A stretch of 54,380 nt of DNA from the NCBI GenBank assembly GCA_002280515.1, contig NCEA01000013.1, positions 14,789-69,168 of the forward strand. The letters are read 5' to 3'. The DNA comes from Rhodobacterales bacterium 32-67-9. GTDB lineage: Bacteria > Pseudomonadota > Alphaproteobacteria > Rhodobacterales > Rhodobacteraceae. The notes beneath the pieces were generated by a model. It worked only from the letters and a program-made list of their open reading frames with translations, made no database searches and was not told the DNA's origin. Shown here piece by piece: positions 38,537 through 47,247 of this stretch. The translations under genes were made by a program, and so were the position numbers. The first letter of the stretch is position 1; each line of letters begins with the position of its first letter.

Positions 38537-38977
38537 TTATTCCTCGTCGTCGCACGCGCGCACGCGCGCATCGGCCGCTTCCAGCGCGCGATCGAAACCG
38601 ACTTGACGGACTAGCTTGATGAATTCTGCGATGGAGCGATCCAGCGTGCCTTGGAGCCAATTTGCAAACTCCGCCCGTTGCGTTTCTGGCAGTTCGAGGT
38701 AGTGCTGATGCAAGCTCGCAATAAAGTGTGCCCGAATCTTGTCATAACGCTCCTTACTATCCCCGGGATAGTCGATTCCCCTCTTGGCTTGAGTCTCTAT
38801 GAGACTGCTGGCATTCATCGCTTGGGCAGCGCATTCGGCAGATTTCTCGACGGTGGTAGCGCTGGCTGACGAAGCCGTTGCAATGCCGCCGATACCAGCA
38901 AAACAGCAACCAAGCGCAAAGGCTGCAAAGCGCCCTACTCCAGCCGGCTCCGACCTGATGCAGCGCAAGCGCAACAC
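38537..38977 (-). CDS. Orphan secreted protein of atypical composition
   Basis: A 146-aa hypothetical protein. The start is probably the GTG at 38977, two bases after the sucC stop. A basic n-region (LRLRCIR), a hydrophobic stretch (FAAFALGCCFAGIGGIA) and SASA form a plausible signal peptide of about 40 residues. The mature part has four helical-looking segments with no motif that I recognise. Codon use differs from the neighbours: one 60-base line (38701-38760) counts 45% G+C against 67% for 38101-38160 in sucD. This and the adjacent methyltransferase remnant point to acquired DNA. Confidence 0.6.
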   Translation of the reverse strand: MLRLRCIRSEPAGVGRFAAFALGCCFAGIGGIATASSASATTVEKSAECAAQAMNASSLIETQAKRGIDYPGDSKERYDKIRAHFIASLHQHYLELPETQRAEFANWLQGTLDRSIAEFIKLVRQVGFDRALEAADARVRACDDEE

Positions 38978-38979
38978 GT

Positions 38980-40173
38980 CTACCCCTTCACCGCCTTCAC
39001 GATCTTCTGCGCGCCGTCCTTCAGGTCGTCCGCCGCAATCACGTCGAGGCCGGAATTCTGGATGATCTCCTTGCCCTTCTCGACATTGGTGCCTTCGAGC
39101 CGCACCACCAGCGGCACCTGAAGGCCCACTTCCTTCACCGCGGCGATGATGCCCTCGGCGATGATGTCGCAGCGCATGATGCCGCCGAAGATGTTGACGA
39201 GGATGCCTTTGACGTTGGGGTCGGAGGTGATGATCTTGAAGGCTTCCGTCACCTTCTCTTTCGTCGCCCCGCCGCCGACGTCGAGGAAGTTGGCAGGTTC
39301 CGCCCCGTAAAGCTTGATGATGTCCATCGTCGCCATGGCAAGGCCGGCGCCGTTGACCATGCAGCCGATCTCGCCGTCGAGCGCGATGTAGTTGAGGTCG
39401 AACTTCGAGGCGGCAAGCTCCTTCGGGTCTTCCTCGGTCTCGTCGCGCAGCGCGGCGATGTCGGGGTGGCGGTAGATCGCGTTGCCGTCGAAGCCCATCT
39501 TGGCGTCGAGGCATTTGAGGTTGCCGTCGGTGCCGACGATCAGGGGGTTGATCTCAAGCATCTCCATGTCCTTCTCGACGAAGAGCTTGTAGAGCGTCTT
39601 GATCAGGCCGACGCATTGCTTGACCTGATTGCCTTCGAGGCCAAGCGCGAAGGCGATGCGGCGGCCGTGGAAATCGGAAAGGCCCGAGGCCGGATCGACG
39701 GAGAAGGAGAGGATTTTTTCCGGCCGATTCGCCGCGACTTCCTCGATATCCATGCCGCCTTCGGTCGAGCAGACGAAGGAGATGCGGCTGGTCTGGCGGT
39801 CGACCAGCACCGCAAGGTAAAGCTCGCGCGCGATGTCGGAACCGTCCTCGATATAGATGCGGTTGACCTGCTTGCCGGCGGGGCCGGTCTGGTGCGTGAC
39901 GAGGGTGCGGCCCAGCATCTGCTTGGCGAGCGACGCAGCCTCCTCGACCGACTTCGCCAGCCGGACGCCGCCCTTTTCGCCGGCCTCGGCCTCCTTGAAG
40001 TGGCCCTTGCCGCGGCCGCCGGCATGGATCTGCGCCTTCACGACCCAGAGCGGGCCGTCCATCTCGCCCGCCGCAGTCTTGGCCTCTTCGGCCCTGAGGA
40101 CGGGGCGGCCGTCGGAAACCGGAGCGCCATAGCTGCGCAGGAGGGCCTTGGCCTGGTATTCATGGATGTTCAT
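38980..40173 (-). CDS. sucC: Succinate-CoA ligase beta subunit
   Basis: A 397-aa ADP/GDP-forming beta subunit with an ATP-grasp domain. The N-terminus [19 protein letters not shown] is diagnostic; [12 protein letters not shown] (residues 45-56) and the C-terminal [11 protein letters not shown] and [12 protein letters not shown] are family marks. GGGGA precedes the start at 40173; a longer frame to 40458 is rejected. A tandem GntR-type operator lies 108-140 bp upstream, so this is the first gene of its own transcription unit, separate from mdh. Confidence 0.96.
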   Translation of the reverse strand: MNIHEYQAKALLRSYGAPVSDGRPVLRAEEAKTAAGEMDGPLWVVKAQIHAGGRGKGHFKEAEAGEKGGVRLAKSVEEAASLAKQMLGRTLVTHQTGPAGKQVNRIYIEDGSDIARELYLAVLVDRQTSRISFVCSTEGGMDIEEVAANRPEKILSFSVDPASGLSDFHGRRIAFALGLEGNQVKQCVGLIKTLYKLFVEKDMEMLEINPLIVGTDGNLKCLDAKMGFDGNAIYRHPDIAALRDETEEDPKELAASKFDLNYIALDGEIGCMVNGAGLAMATMDIIKLYGAEPANFLDVGGGATKEKVTEAFKIITSDPNVKGILVNIFGGIMRCDIIAEGIIAAVKEVGLQVPLVVRLEGTNVEKGKEIIQNSGLDVIAADDLKDGAQKIVKAVKG

Positions 40174-40280
40174 CGCTTGTCCCCGTGTCCGTTCGGTTTG
40201 GAGCAGGTGATGGCACAAGCGGAGCGGGCAGCGAAATGATAATTGCGCGAAATGCACAGGATCGGCAGAAAACCGTAAAT

Positions 40281-40313
40281 TTGTGATCACGGCAAGATTT
40301 TGTGTGATCACAA
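40281..40313 (-). promoter_or_regulatory. Tandem GntR-type operator upstream of sucC
   Basis: Two palindromes: TTGTGATCACGG (40281-40292) and GTGTGATCACAA (40302-40313). Their centres (40286.5 and 40307.5) are exactly 21 bp apart, two turns of helix. Read toward sucC, the sequence aligns with the module before sdhC (46289-46321): the distal site is followed by an A/T-rich spacer and then CCGTGATCACAAA in both. The same palindrome precedes the gntR gene next to lpd. Confidence 0.65.
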
Positions 40314-40388
40314 AGTCCGGCAGCCTGGCGGGACTGGCTGTGGAACGGGGGATTCGGGACGGCGGGAACCGGACGTCCGCGCGGGGAC

Positions 40389-40410
40389 GGGGGCGCCGCT
40401 GGGCGCCCCC
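40389..40410 (-). terminator. Hairpin after mdh
   Basis: GGGGGCGCC (40389-40397), loop GCTG, GGCGCCCCC (40402-40410): a 9-bp stem 7 bp after the mdh stop codon (minus strand). No T-run. It probably separates mdh from sucC transcription. Confidence 0.55.
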
Positions 40411-40417
40411 GAAAGGG

Positions 40418-41697
<1,280 letters not shown>

Positions 41698-42447
41698 ATG
41701 ATCGGAGGGGCGGACTTCTGGACCCTTGCCGTCATCGCGGCGATTTTTGTCGGCCTGTCGAAGGGCGGGCTGCCGGTCATCGGCATGCTTGCCGTGCCTG
41801 TCCTGGCGCTGGCGATGTCGCCGGTCGCGGCGGCCGGGCTTTTGCTGCCTGTCTATGTCGCCTCCGACATGGTCGGGCTTTACGCCTATCGGCGGGCCTA
41901 TGACCGGCGGGTGCTGGCGATCCTCGCGCCGGCCGCGTTGATCGGCATCGGTCTCGGTTGGCTGACGGCGGCGATTGTGCCGGAGTGGCTGGTGACCGGC
42001 ATCGTCGGCGCGATCGGCGTGGCCTTCGCGCTGACGCTGCTCTTGCGGCTTCGGCCGGAAGGCGCGGGACGGACGGCGCGGCTGGGGCCGGGTCTTTTCT
42101 GGGGCGCGGTCACCGGCTACACGAGCTTTGTCAGCCATGCCGGAGCGCCACCCTATCAGGTCTACGTCCTGCCGCTCCGCCTCGAAAAGACCGTCTATGC
42201 CGGGACGACGACGGTGCTCTTCGCCTTCGTGAACGCCGTGAAGCTCGTCCCCTATTGGGCGCTGGGACAATTGTCGGCATCGAATCTGAAGGCCGCCGCG
42301 ATTCTCGGCTTGCCGGCAATCCTCGCGGTTCTGGCGGGGGTGCGGCTGGTGCGGATATTGCCAGAGGCGCTCTTCTTCCGGCTGGTGACCTGGGCGCTGT
42401 TCCTGGTCTCGGCCAAGCATCTTTGGGACGCGGCGGCGGGGGCATAA
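41698..42447 (+). CDS. TSUP (DUF81) family membrane permease
   Basis: A 249-aa membrane protein with seven to eight hydrophobic helices and the TSUP repeat (FVGLSKGGLPVIGMLAVPVLALAM at the N-terminus; SFVSHAGAPPYQVYVLP near residue 145). Family members export sulfite, sulfonates or related anions; the substrate here is unknown. The ATG at 41698 is preceded by GAGG; upstream in-frame starts lie in hydrophilic sequence and are rejected. It converges with the small secreted protein gene. Confidence 0.88.
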   Translation: MIGGADFWTLAVIAAIFVGLSKGGLPVIGMLAVPVLALAMSPVAAAGLLLPVYVASDMVGLYAYRRAYDRRVLAILAPAALIGIGLGWLTAAIVPEWLVTGIVGAIGVAFALTLLLRLRPEGAGRTARLGPGLFWGAVTGYTSFVSHAGAPPYQVYVLPLRLEKTVYAGTTTVLFAFVNAVKLVPYWALGQLSASNLKAAAILGLPAILAVLAGVRLVRILPEALFFRLVTWALFLVSAKHLWDAAAGA

Positions 42448-42474
42448 GGGCCGTACCGCGCGTCGCCGTTTCGG

Positions 42475-42792
42475 TCAGGCCCCTTTGCCGGCGGCCGGAA
42501 GATCATCCGCGAGAAGTTCGAAATTCTCACCCGAGGCGATGAGGCAGGTCATGCCGCTGGCGAGCGTGATGGTGATCGTCCAGGTCCCGGTCGTGTCCGA
42601 GGCGAAGAGTTCCATCACCGCATTGTTCGCGGCAAGGCCGATCCCATGCCGGCTTTCGCCGTAGCGGGAGGCGAGCTCTTCGATCACCGTGTCGCGCGCC
42701 GCGCATTGCGGCGGGGTATCGGCAAAGGCGTGGTGCGTGGCGAGAATCACCCCGCCGAATCCGAGCGACAAGGCGAAAAGCTGGTGTTTCAT
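42475..42792 (-). CDS. Small secreted hypothetical protein
   Basis: A 105-aa protein with a clear signal peptide (MKHQLFALSLGFGGVILATHHAFA, cut probably before DTPPQ) and a mature part of about 80 residues with two cysteines (PQCAARD and MTCLIASG) that could form a disulfide. WTITITLASGMTCLIASGE resembles small periplasmic proteins common in Rhodobacterales, of unknown role. The start at 42792 is the only one giving a signal peptide. Confidence 0.75.
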   Translation of the reverse strand: MKHQLFALSLGFGGVILATHHAFADTPPQCAARDTVIEELASRYGESRHGIGLAANNAVMELFASDTTGTWTITITLASGMTCLIASGENFELLADDLPAAGKGA

Positions 42793-42978
42793 GGTTGAGA
42801 TCCACTGAAGGCCGGAGATGGGCCAATGCTGCGCCCTGATCGGCAAAAACCGGTTAACCGAGGGTGCGCGCACCCGGTGACCGACGCTTGGGGCCGGCTC
42901 CGGGCGCTGGTCACGGTCGGTTTTTCTGCAATGCGGCATTTTCGGACTTGCCGAATGTGCCGAGGGTGTGGTCTTTGA

Positions 42979-42993
42979 CGCAATAATATTGCG
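42979..42993. promoter_or_regulatory. Palindrome CGCAATAATATTGCG before the malyl-CoA gene
   Basis: A perfect 7-bp inverted repeat around a single A, AT-rich in a GC-rich genome, directly upstream of the ribosome site GAGGAG and 11 bp before the ATG. Its position fits an operator overlapping the transcription start or leader. The factor is unknown. It is a single copy in the window. Confidence 0.45.
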
Positions 42994-43004
42994 AGGAGAC
43001 TCCC

Positions 43005-43883
43005 ATGCCCCTGGCTGACGACCGCCCGCGCCCGTATCGTTCGGTGCTCTACATCCCCGGCTCGAAGGAGCGGGCGCTGGAAAAGGCGCAAGGACTGGAC
43101 TGTGACGCGATCATCTTCGATCTCGAGGATGCCGTCGCGGCCGAGGAGAAGGCCGCCGCCCGCGCCTTGCTGACGCGGGTGCTGGCCGAGGCCGATTTCG
43201 GCGGCCGTGCGCGCATCGTCCGGGCGAACGGGCTGGATACGGCATGGGGACGCGACGACGTGCTGGCATTCGCCAAGGCGATCGCCGCCGGGGCGAAGGT
43301 CGACGCGATCCTGATCCCCAAGGTCTCGTCGCCGGCCGATCTCGACGCGGTGGCGGCCCTGATCGCCGGAGTTCCGCTCTGGGCGATGATGGAGACGGCG
43401 GCGGGCATGCTGAACGCCGCCGCCATTGCCGCGCATCCCCGGCTTCAGGGCATGGTCATGGGCACCAACGATCTCGCCAAGGAACTCGGGAGCCGGTTCC
43501 GGCCCGACCGCTTGCCGATGCAGGCGGGGCTTGGTCTGTGCCTGCTGGCGGCGAAGGCCCATGGCCGGATCATCGTCGACGGTGTCTACAACGCCTTCAA
43601 GGACGACGAAGGGCTTCGTGCCGAATGCGCGCAAGGCCGTGACATGGGCTTTGACGGCAAGACCCTGATCCACCCGGCCCAGCTTGCGGTCGCCAACGAG
43701 GCCTTCGCCCCCTCGGAGGCCGAGATCGACCTCGCCCGCCGCCAGATCGCCGCCTTCGATGACGCCGCGCGGGCCGGGCAGGGTGTTGCCGTCGTCGACG
43801 GAAAGATCGTCGAGAACCTCCATGTCGTTACGGCAAGGCAGATCCTCGCGCGCGCGGAGGCTATTGCGGAGCGCGCGAATTAG
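43005..43883 (+). CDS. mcl2: HpcH/HpaI (CitE-like) malyl-CoA thioesterase/lyase
   Basis: A 292-aa HpcH/HpaI aldolase-family protein. Visible are RSVLYIPGSKERALEKA (residues 12-28), FDLEDAV with the Mg ligand acids, and the C-terminal GFDGKTLIHPAQ. In Rhodobacter sphaeroides a protein of this size, Mcl2, hydrolyses (3S)-malyl-CoA in acetate assimilation. The nearby mch gene supports membership of the ethylmalonyl-CoA pathway. CitE-type lyase or malyl-CoA lyase activity remains possible, as the families are close. GAGGAG precedes the ATG. Confidence 0.8.
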   Translation: MPLADDRPRPYRSVLYIPGSKERALEKAQGLDCDAIIFDLEDAVAAEEKAAARALLTRVLAEADFGGRARIVRANGLDTAWGRDDVLAFAKAIAAGAKVDAILIPKVSSPADLDAVAALIAGVPLWAMMETAAGMLNAAAIAAHPRLQGMVMGTNDLAKELGSRFRPDRLPMQAGLGLCLLAAKAHGRIIVDGVYNAFKDDEGLRAECAQGRDMGFDGKTLIHPAQLAVANEAFAPSEAEIDLARRQIAAFDDAARAGQGVAVVDGKIVENLHVVTARQILARAEAIAERAN

Positions 43884-43922
43884 GGAAAGTCTGGCGCGTC
43901 GTTAAAAGTCAGGAGGTTTGAT

Positions 43923-44480
43923 ATGCAGGTGATGGTCCTCGGGCTGGTGCTTTGGATCGTGTCGCATCTGTTCAAGCGGGTGCTGCCGGGGCCGCGCGCG
44001 AAACTGGGCGAACTGCCGGGAAAGATGGTGGTCACGGTGCTGTCTCTGGCCGCTGTCGTGCTGATGGTGATCGGCTACCGGCGGGCGGAGATCGAGCCGG
44101 TCTATACGCCGCTGCCGGGAATGGGGCATCTGACCGACCTCCTGATGCTGATCGCGGTCTTTTTGCTCGGCGTGCCGCATACAAAGGGGCTGGTGAAGGC
44201 GCGGCTCCGTCATCCGATGCTGCTCGGCGTCATCCTCTGGGCTTTCGCGCACCTTCTGGTCAATGGCGACCTCGCCTCCATCGTCCTCTTCGGCGGGCTT
44301 GGCGTCTGGGCCGTCGTCTCGATCCTTCTCATCAATGCGCAGGAGCGGTGGGAGCGGCCGGCGCCGGGGGGCCTCCGCAGCGACGCGATCGGCGTGGTGA
44401 TCGCGCTGGTTCTCTATGGGCTGATCGCCGGCGTCCATATCTGGCTTGGCCACAACCCGTTCCTCGGGACCTACGGCTAG
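43923..44480 (+). CDS. NnrU family membrane protein
   Basis: A 185-aa protein with five to six membrane helices and the NnrU hallmarks SHLFKR, GVPHTKGLVKARLRHP and the C-terminal HIWLGHNPFLG. NnrU was first linked to nitrite/nitric-oxide metabolism, but a related protein (15-cis-zeta-carotene isomerase) shows that the fold can bind heme; the histidines here would allow that. AGGAGGT lies upstream. It is placed between two ethylmalonyl-CoA pathway genes and no denitrification gene is in the window, so its role here is open. Confidence 0.88.
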   Translation: MQVMVLGLVLWIVSHLFKRVLPGPRAKLGELPGKMVVTVLSLAAVVLMVIGYRRAEIEPVYTPLPGMGHLTDLLMLIAVFLLGVPHTKGLVKARLRHPMLLGVILWAFAHLLVNGDLASIVLFGGLGVWAVVSILLINAQERWERPAPGGLRSDAIGVVIALVLYGLIAGVHIWLGHNPFLGTYG

Positions 44481-44508
44481 GGCCGCACGATGTGCTGAAA
44501 GGACCAAG

Positions 44509-45540
44509 ATGAAGACCAATCCGGGCCGTTTCTTCGAGGATTACCGGCTGGGCGACGTGATTGCCCACGCCGTGCCCCGTACGCTTTCGGGGGGGGAACG
44601 TGCGCTCTATCACGCGCTCTATCCCGCCCGCCATGCGCTTTGTTCTTCCGACGCCTTTGCCCGCGCCTGCGGCTTGCCCGCCGCGCCGATGGACGACCTG
44701 ATTGCCTTCCACACGGTCTTCGGCAAGACCGTGCCCGACATCTCGCTCAATGCCATCGCCAATCTCGGCTATGCCGAGGGGCGCTGGCACCGGCCGGTCT
44801 GGGCGGGCGACACGTTGCGGTCGGAAAGCCAGGTCATCGGGTTGAAGGAAAACTCCAACGGCACGTCGGGTGTCGTCTGGGTCCGCACGCGCGGCCTGAA
44901 CCAGAGGGACGAGGTCGTTCTGGAATATGTACGCTGGGTCATGGTCCGCAAGCGGGACGTATCGCTACCAGCGCCGAAGACGGTTGTGCCGGATCTGGTC
45001 GGAGCGGTGGCCGCCACCGACCTGATCGTGCCGGAAGGGCTCGATTTCAGCCGCTACGACTTCACGCTCGCCGGAGAGCCGCACCGCTGGGGCGACTACG
45101 CCGTTGGAGAGACGATCGACCATGTCGACGGGGTGACGGTCGAGGAGGCGGAGCACATGCTCGCCACGCGCCTCTGGCAGAATACCGCCAAGGTGCATTT
45201 CGACGCCACCAACCGCGAGGACGGGCGGCGGCTGATCTATGGTGGCCACGTCATCTCGCTCGCCCGCGCGCTCAGCTTCAACGGATTGGCCAATGCGCAG
45301 TTGATCGTGGCGCTGAACGCCGGTGCTCATGCCAACCCCTGCTTCTCGGGCGATACGGTGCGGGCCTGGTCGGAAGTGCTCGACAAGGCCGAGACCACGG
45401 CACCTGGCGTCGGCGCGATCCGGCTGAGGCTGGCGGCGGTGAAACACGGCGCCGAGCCCTTCGCGCTGAAGGGCGCAGACGGGAAATACCTGCCCGATGT
45501 GCTTCTGGACCTCGATTACTGGGCGCTGATGCCTTTGTGA
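44509..45540 (+). CDS. mch: Mesaconyl-CoA hydratase (MaoC family)
   Basis: A 343-aa double-hotdog MaoC-type hydratase. The N-terminal half has GRFFEDYRLGDVIAHAVPRT and the second half the hydratase region WGDYAVGETIDHVDGVTVEEAEHM followed by WQNTAKVHFD. The length matches, to my recollection, Rhodobacter Mch, which interconverts beta-methylmalyl-CoA and mesaconyl-CoA in the ethylmalonyl-CoA pathway. AAAGGAC sets the start at 44509. The neighbouring mcl2-like gene agrees with the pathway. Confidence 0.88.
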   Translation: MKTNPGRFFEDYRLGDVIAHAVPRTLSGGERALYHALYPARHALCSSDAFARACGLPAAPMDDLIAFHTVFGKTVPDISLNAIANLGYAEGRWHRPVWAGDTLRSESQVIGLKENSNGTSGVVWVRTRGLNQRDEVVLEYVRWVMVRKRDVSLPAPKTVVPDLVGAVAATDLIVPEGLDFSRYDFTLAGEPHRWGDYAVGETIDHVDGVTVEEAEHMLATRLWQNTAKVHFDATNREDGRRLIYGGHVISLARALSFNGLANAQLIVALNAGAHANPCFSGDTVRAWSEVLDKAETTAPGVGAIRLRLAAVKHGAEPFALKGADGKYLPDVLLDLDYWALMPL

Positions 45541-45576
45541 TCGCGCGGCGGGGCGCGAGGCGCTAATCTTTGTCCC

Positions 45577-46263
45577 ATGCGTGGGATCGCCGCCGCATCG
45601 CTTCTGGTATCCACCCTCGCCGTTCCCGCGGCGGGGTGCGAGCTTGCGCTTCTTTTCGCGGTCGATGTCTCTGGCTCGGTCGACCGGGGGGAATACGAGG
45701 TACAGATGCGGGGGCTGTCCGAGGGCCTGCGCGACGGGGTCGTGGCCGAGGCGCTGGTGCGGGGCGAGGCGGCGCTGGCGCTGATGCAATGGACCGGATC
45801 ATCGCGGCAGGACCTCTCGGTGCCCTGGACCCGGATCGGCAGTGCCGCCGATCTGGAGGCTTTCGCCGCGCGGATCGAGACGCTGCCAAGGGTCTGGACC
45901 GAATATTCCACCGCCATCGGGCAGGCGATGACTTTCGGTCTCGGTGTGTTCGACGCGGCCCCGGCCTGCCGGCGCCGGGTAATGGATATCTCGTCGGACG
46001 GCAGGAACAACGAAGGGTCGGAGCCCGCTGACCTCAAGGCCGAGATGGACAGCCTGGCCATCACCGTCAACGCTCTGGTGATCCGCGGCGATGACGACGG
46101 GTTGCCGCAGTATTTCGCCGAGAACGTGATGACCGGGGGTAATGCCTTCGTGGTGACTGCCGAGGACTACGGCCAATACCCCGACCGGATGCGGCGCAAG
46201 CTTCGCCGCGAGACGGAGCGGCAGATTTCGGCCCTGACGGAACAGGCGATTCTCAGGCGTTGA
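45577..46263 (+). CDS. DUF1194 von Willebrand A-like secreted protein
   Basis: A 228-aa protein with a signal peptide (MRGIAAASLLVSTLAVPAAG) and a vWA-like domain: the MIDAS motif DVSGSVD (residues 30-36), a conserved threonine region TEYSTAIGQAM and ISSDGRNNEG. DUF1194 proteins are common in Rhodobacterales and of unknown role, probably metal-dependent adhesion or binding in the periplasm. No ribosome site is obvious. The sdh regulatory region follows. Confidence 0.85.
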   Translation: MRGIAAASLLVSTLAVPAAGCELALLFAVDVSGSVDRGEYEVQMRGLSEGLRDGVVAEALVRGEAALALMQWTGSSRQDLSVPWTRIGSAADLEAFAARIETLPRVWTEYSTAIGQAMTFGLGVFDAAPACRRRVMDISSDGRNNEGSEPADLKAEMDSLAITVNALVIRGDDDGLPQYFAENVMTGGNAFVVTAEDYGQYPDRMRRKLRRETERQISALTEQAILRR

Positions 46264-46288
46264 CCGGGGCGGTCCGGGTGGCGGGGAT

Positions 46289-46321
46289 TTGCGATCACAA
46301 AAATTTTCCCCGTGATCACAA
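46289..46321 (+). promoter_or_regulatory. Tandem GntR-type operator upstream of sdhC
   Basis: Two palindromes: TTGCGATCACAA (46289-46300) and CCGTGATCACAA (46310-46321), centres 46294.5 and 46315.5, 21 bp apart, 141 bp before the sdhC ATG. Spacing, order and flanks (a T-run before the distal site, an A/T-rich spacer, AAATT after the proximal one) match the module before sucC in the direction of transcription. The AT-rich stretch after it may hold the promoter. Confidence 0.65.
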
Positions 46322-46461
46322 AATTGAAGTTTATCGCTAACGACGGCGGATTCTACAGATTTTGGCCACTGGTAGCGTGACATGAGCGAGATTTGCGCTA
46401 TTGAGGGTGGCGAAAGCGCCTCGCCGCCCTCCGGCCGGGCGCGGCAAGAGAGGGACCGAAC

Positions 46462-46851
46462 ATGGCTGACGTGAACCGGGGCAAGCGCCCGTTATCGCCC
46501 TTTATGATCGGGCCGTACTACCGGCCGCAGTTGACCTCCATCACCTCGATCCTGACGCGGATCACCGGCAATGCGCTGATCGTGGCGGCGTTCCTGATTG
46601 TCTGGTGGCTTCTGGCCGCGTCGACCAGCGCGGAGTATTTCGCCGTCGCCGACGGCGTTGTGCGGTCGTGGTTCGGCAAGCTGATCTTCACCGGCTCGAT
46701 CTGGGCGGTTTGGTATCACTTCCTCGCCGGCCTGCGGCACCTCTACTTCGACAGCGGGCGCGGGCTCGACATTCCGACGGCCGAGAAGCTGGGCTGGGGG
46801 ATCATCTTCGGGTCGGTTGTTCTGACCCTCTTCACCATCACAATTCTCTGA
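46462..46851 (+). CDS. sdhC: Succinate dehydrogenase cytochrome b556 subunit
   Basis: A 129-aa membrane anchor with three helices. RPLSPFM at the N-terminus, SILTRITGNAL (residues 29-39) and the heme-ligand motif HFLAGLRHLYFD (near 86-97) identify SdhC. In E. coli the equivalent of SILT is SILH; the histidine is a threonine here, while the quinone-site Ser and Arg remain. GAGAGGGA precedes the ATG. First gene of the sdh operon. Confidence 0.94.
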   Translation: MADVNRGKRPLSPFMIGPYYRPQLTSITSILTRITGNALIVAAFLIVWWLLAASTSAEYFAVADGVVRSWFGKLIFTGSIWAVWYHFLAGLRHLYFDSGRGLDIPTAEKLGWGIIFGSVVLTLFTITIL

Positions 46852-46863
46852 GAGGGGGCGGGC

Positions 46864-47235
46864 ATGAGATATCTGACCGACCGCAAGCGCGCCGAGGGCC
46901 TTGGCTCCGCCAAGTCCGGAACCGAGCATTTCTGGCACATGCAGGTGAGTGCCGTGGGCCTCGCCATTCTGGTGCCGGTCTTCATTCTGACCTTCGGCCG
47001 CATCGTCGGCGCGCCCTACGAGGATGTCGTCGCCTATTACGGCCGGCCGTTCCCCGCCATCGTCGCGGGTCTGACGCTGGTCGTCGCCATGACCCATTTC
47101 AAGAACGGCGCGCAGGTGATGATCGAGGATTACGCCCACGGATTCACCCGCAAGGCGCTGATCATCAGCACCGTCTGCCTGTCCTACGCGCTGATCGCCA
47201 CCGGGCTTTACGCGTTGATCCGGCTCGCGCTTTGA
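46864..47235 (+). CDS. sdhD: Succinate dehydrogenase hydrophobic anchor subunit
   Basis: A 123-aa three-helix anchor protein. GLGSAKSGTEHFWHMQVSAVGL at the N-terminus and HFKNGAQVMIEDY (about 78-90) are the SdhD signatures, the latter containing the quinone-site tyrosine/aspartate region. GAGGGGGC precedes the ATG. With SdhC it binds heme b and ubiquinone. Confidence 0.94.
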   Translation: MRYLTDRKRAEGLGSAKSGTEHFWHMQVSAVGLAILVPVFILTFGRIVGAPYEDVVAYYGRPFPAIVAGLTLVVAMTHFKNGAQVMIEDYAHGFTRKALIISTVCLSYALIATGLYALIRLAL

Positions 47236-47247
47236 AGGACTGACACC

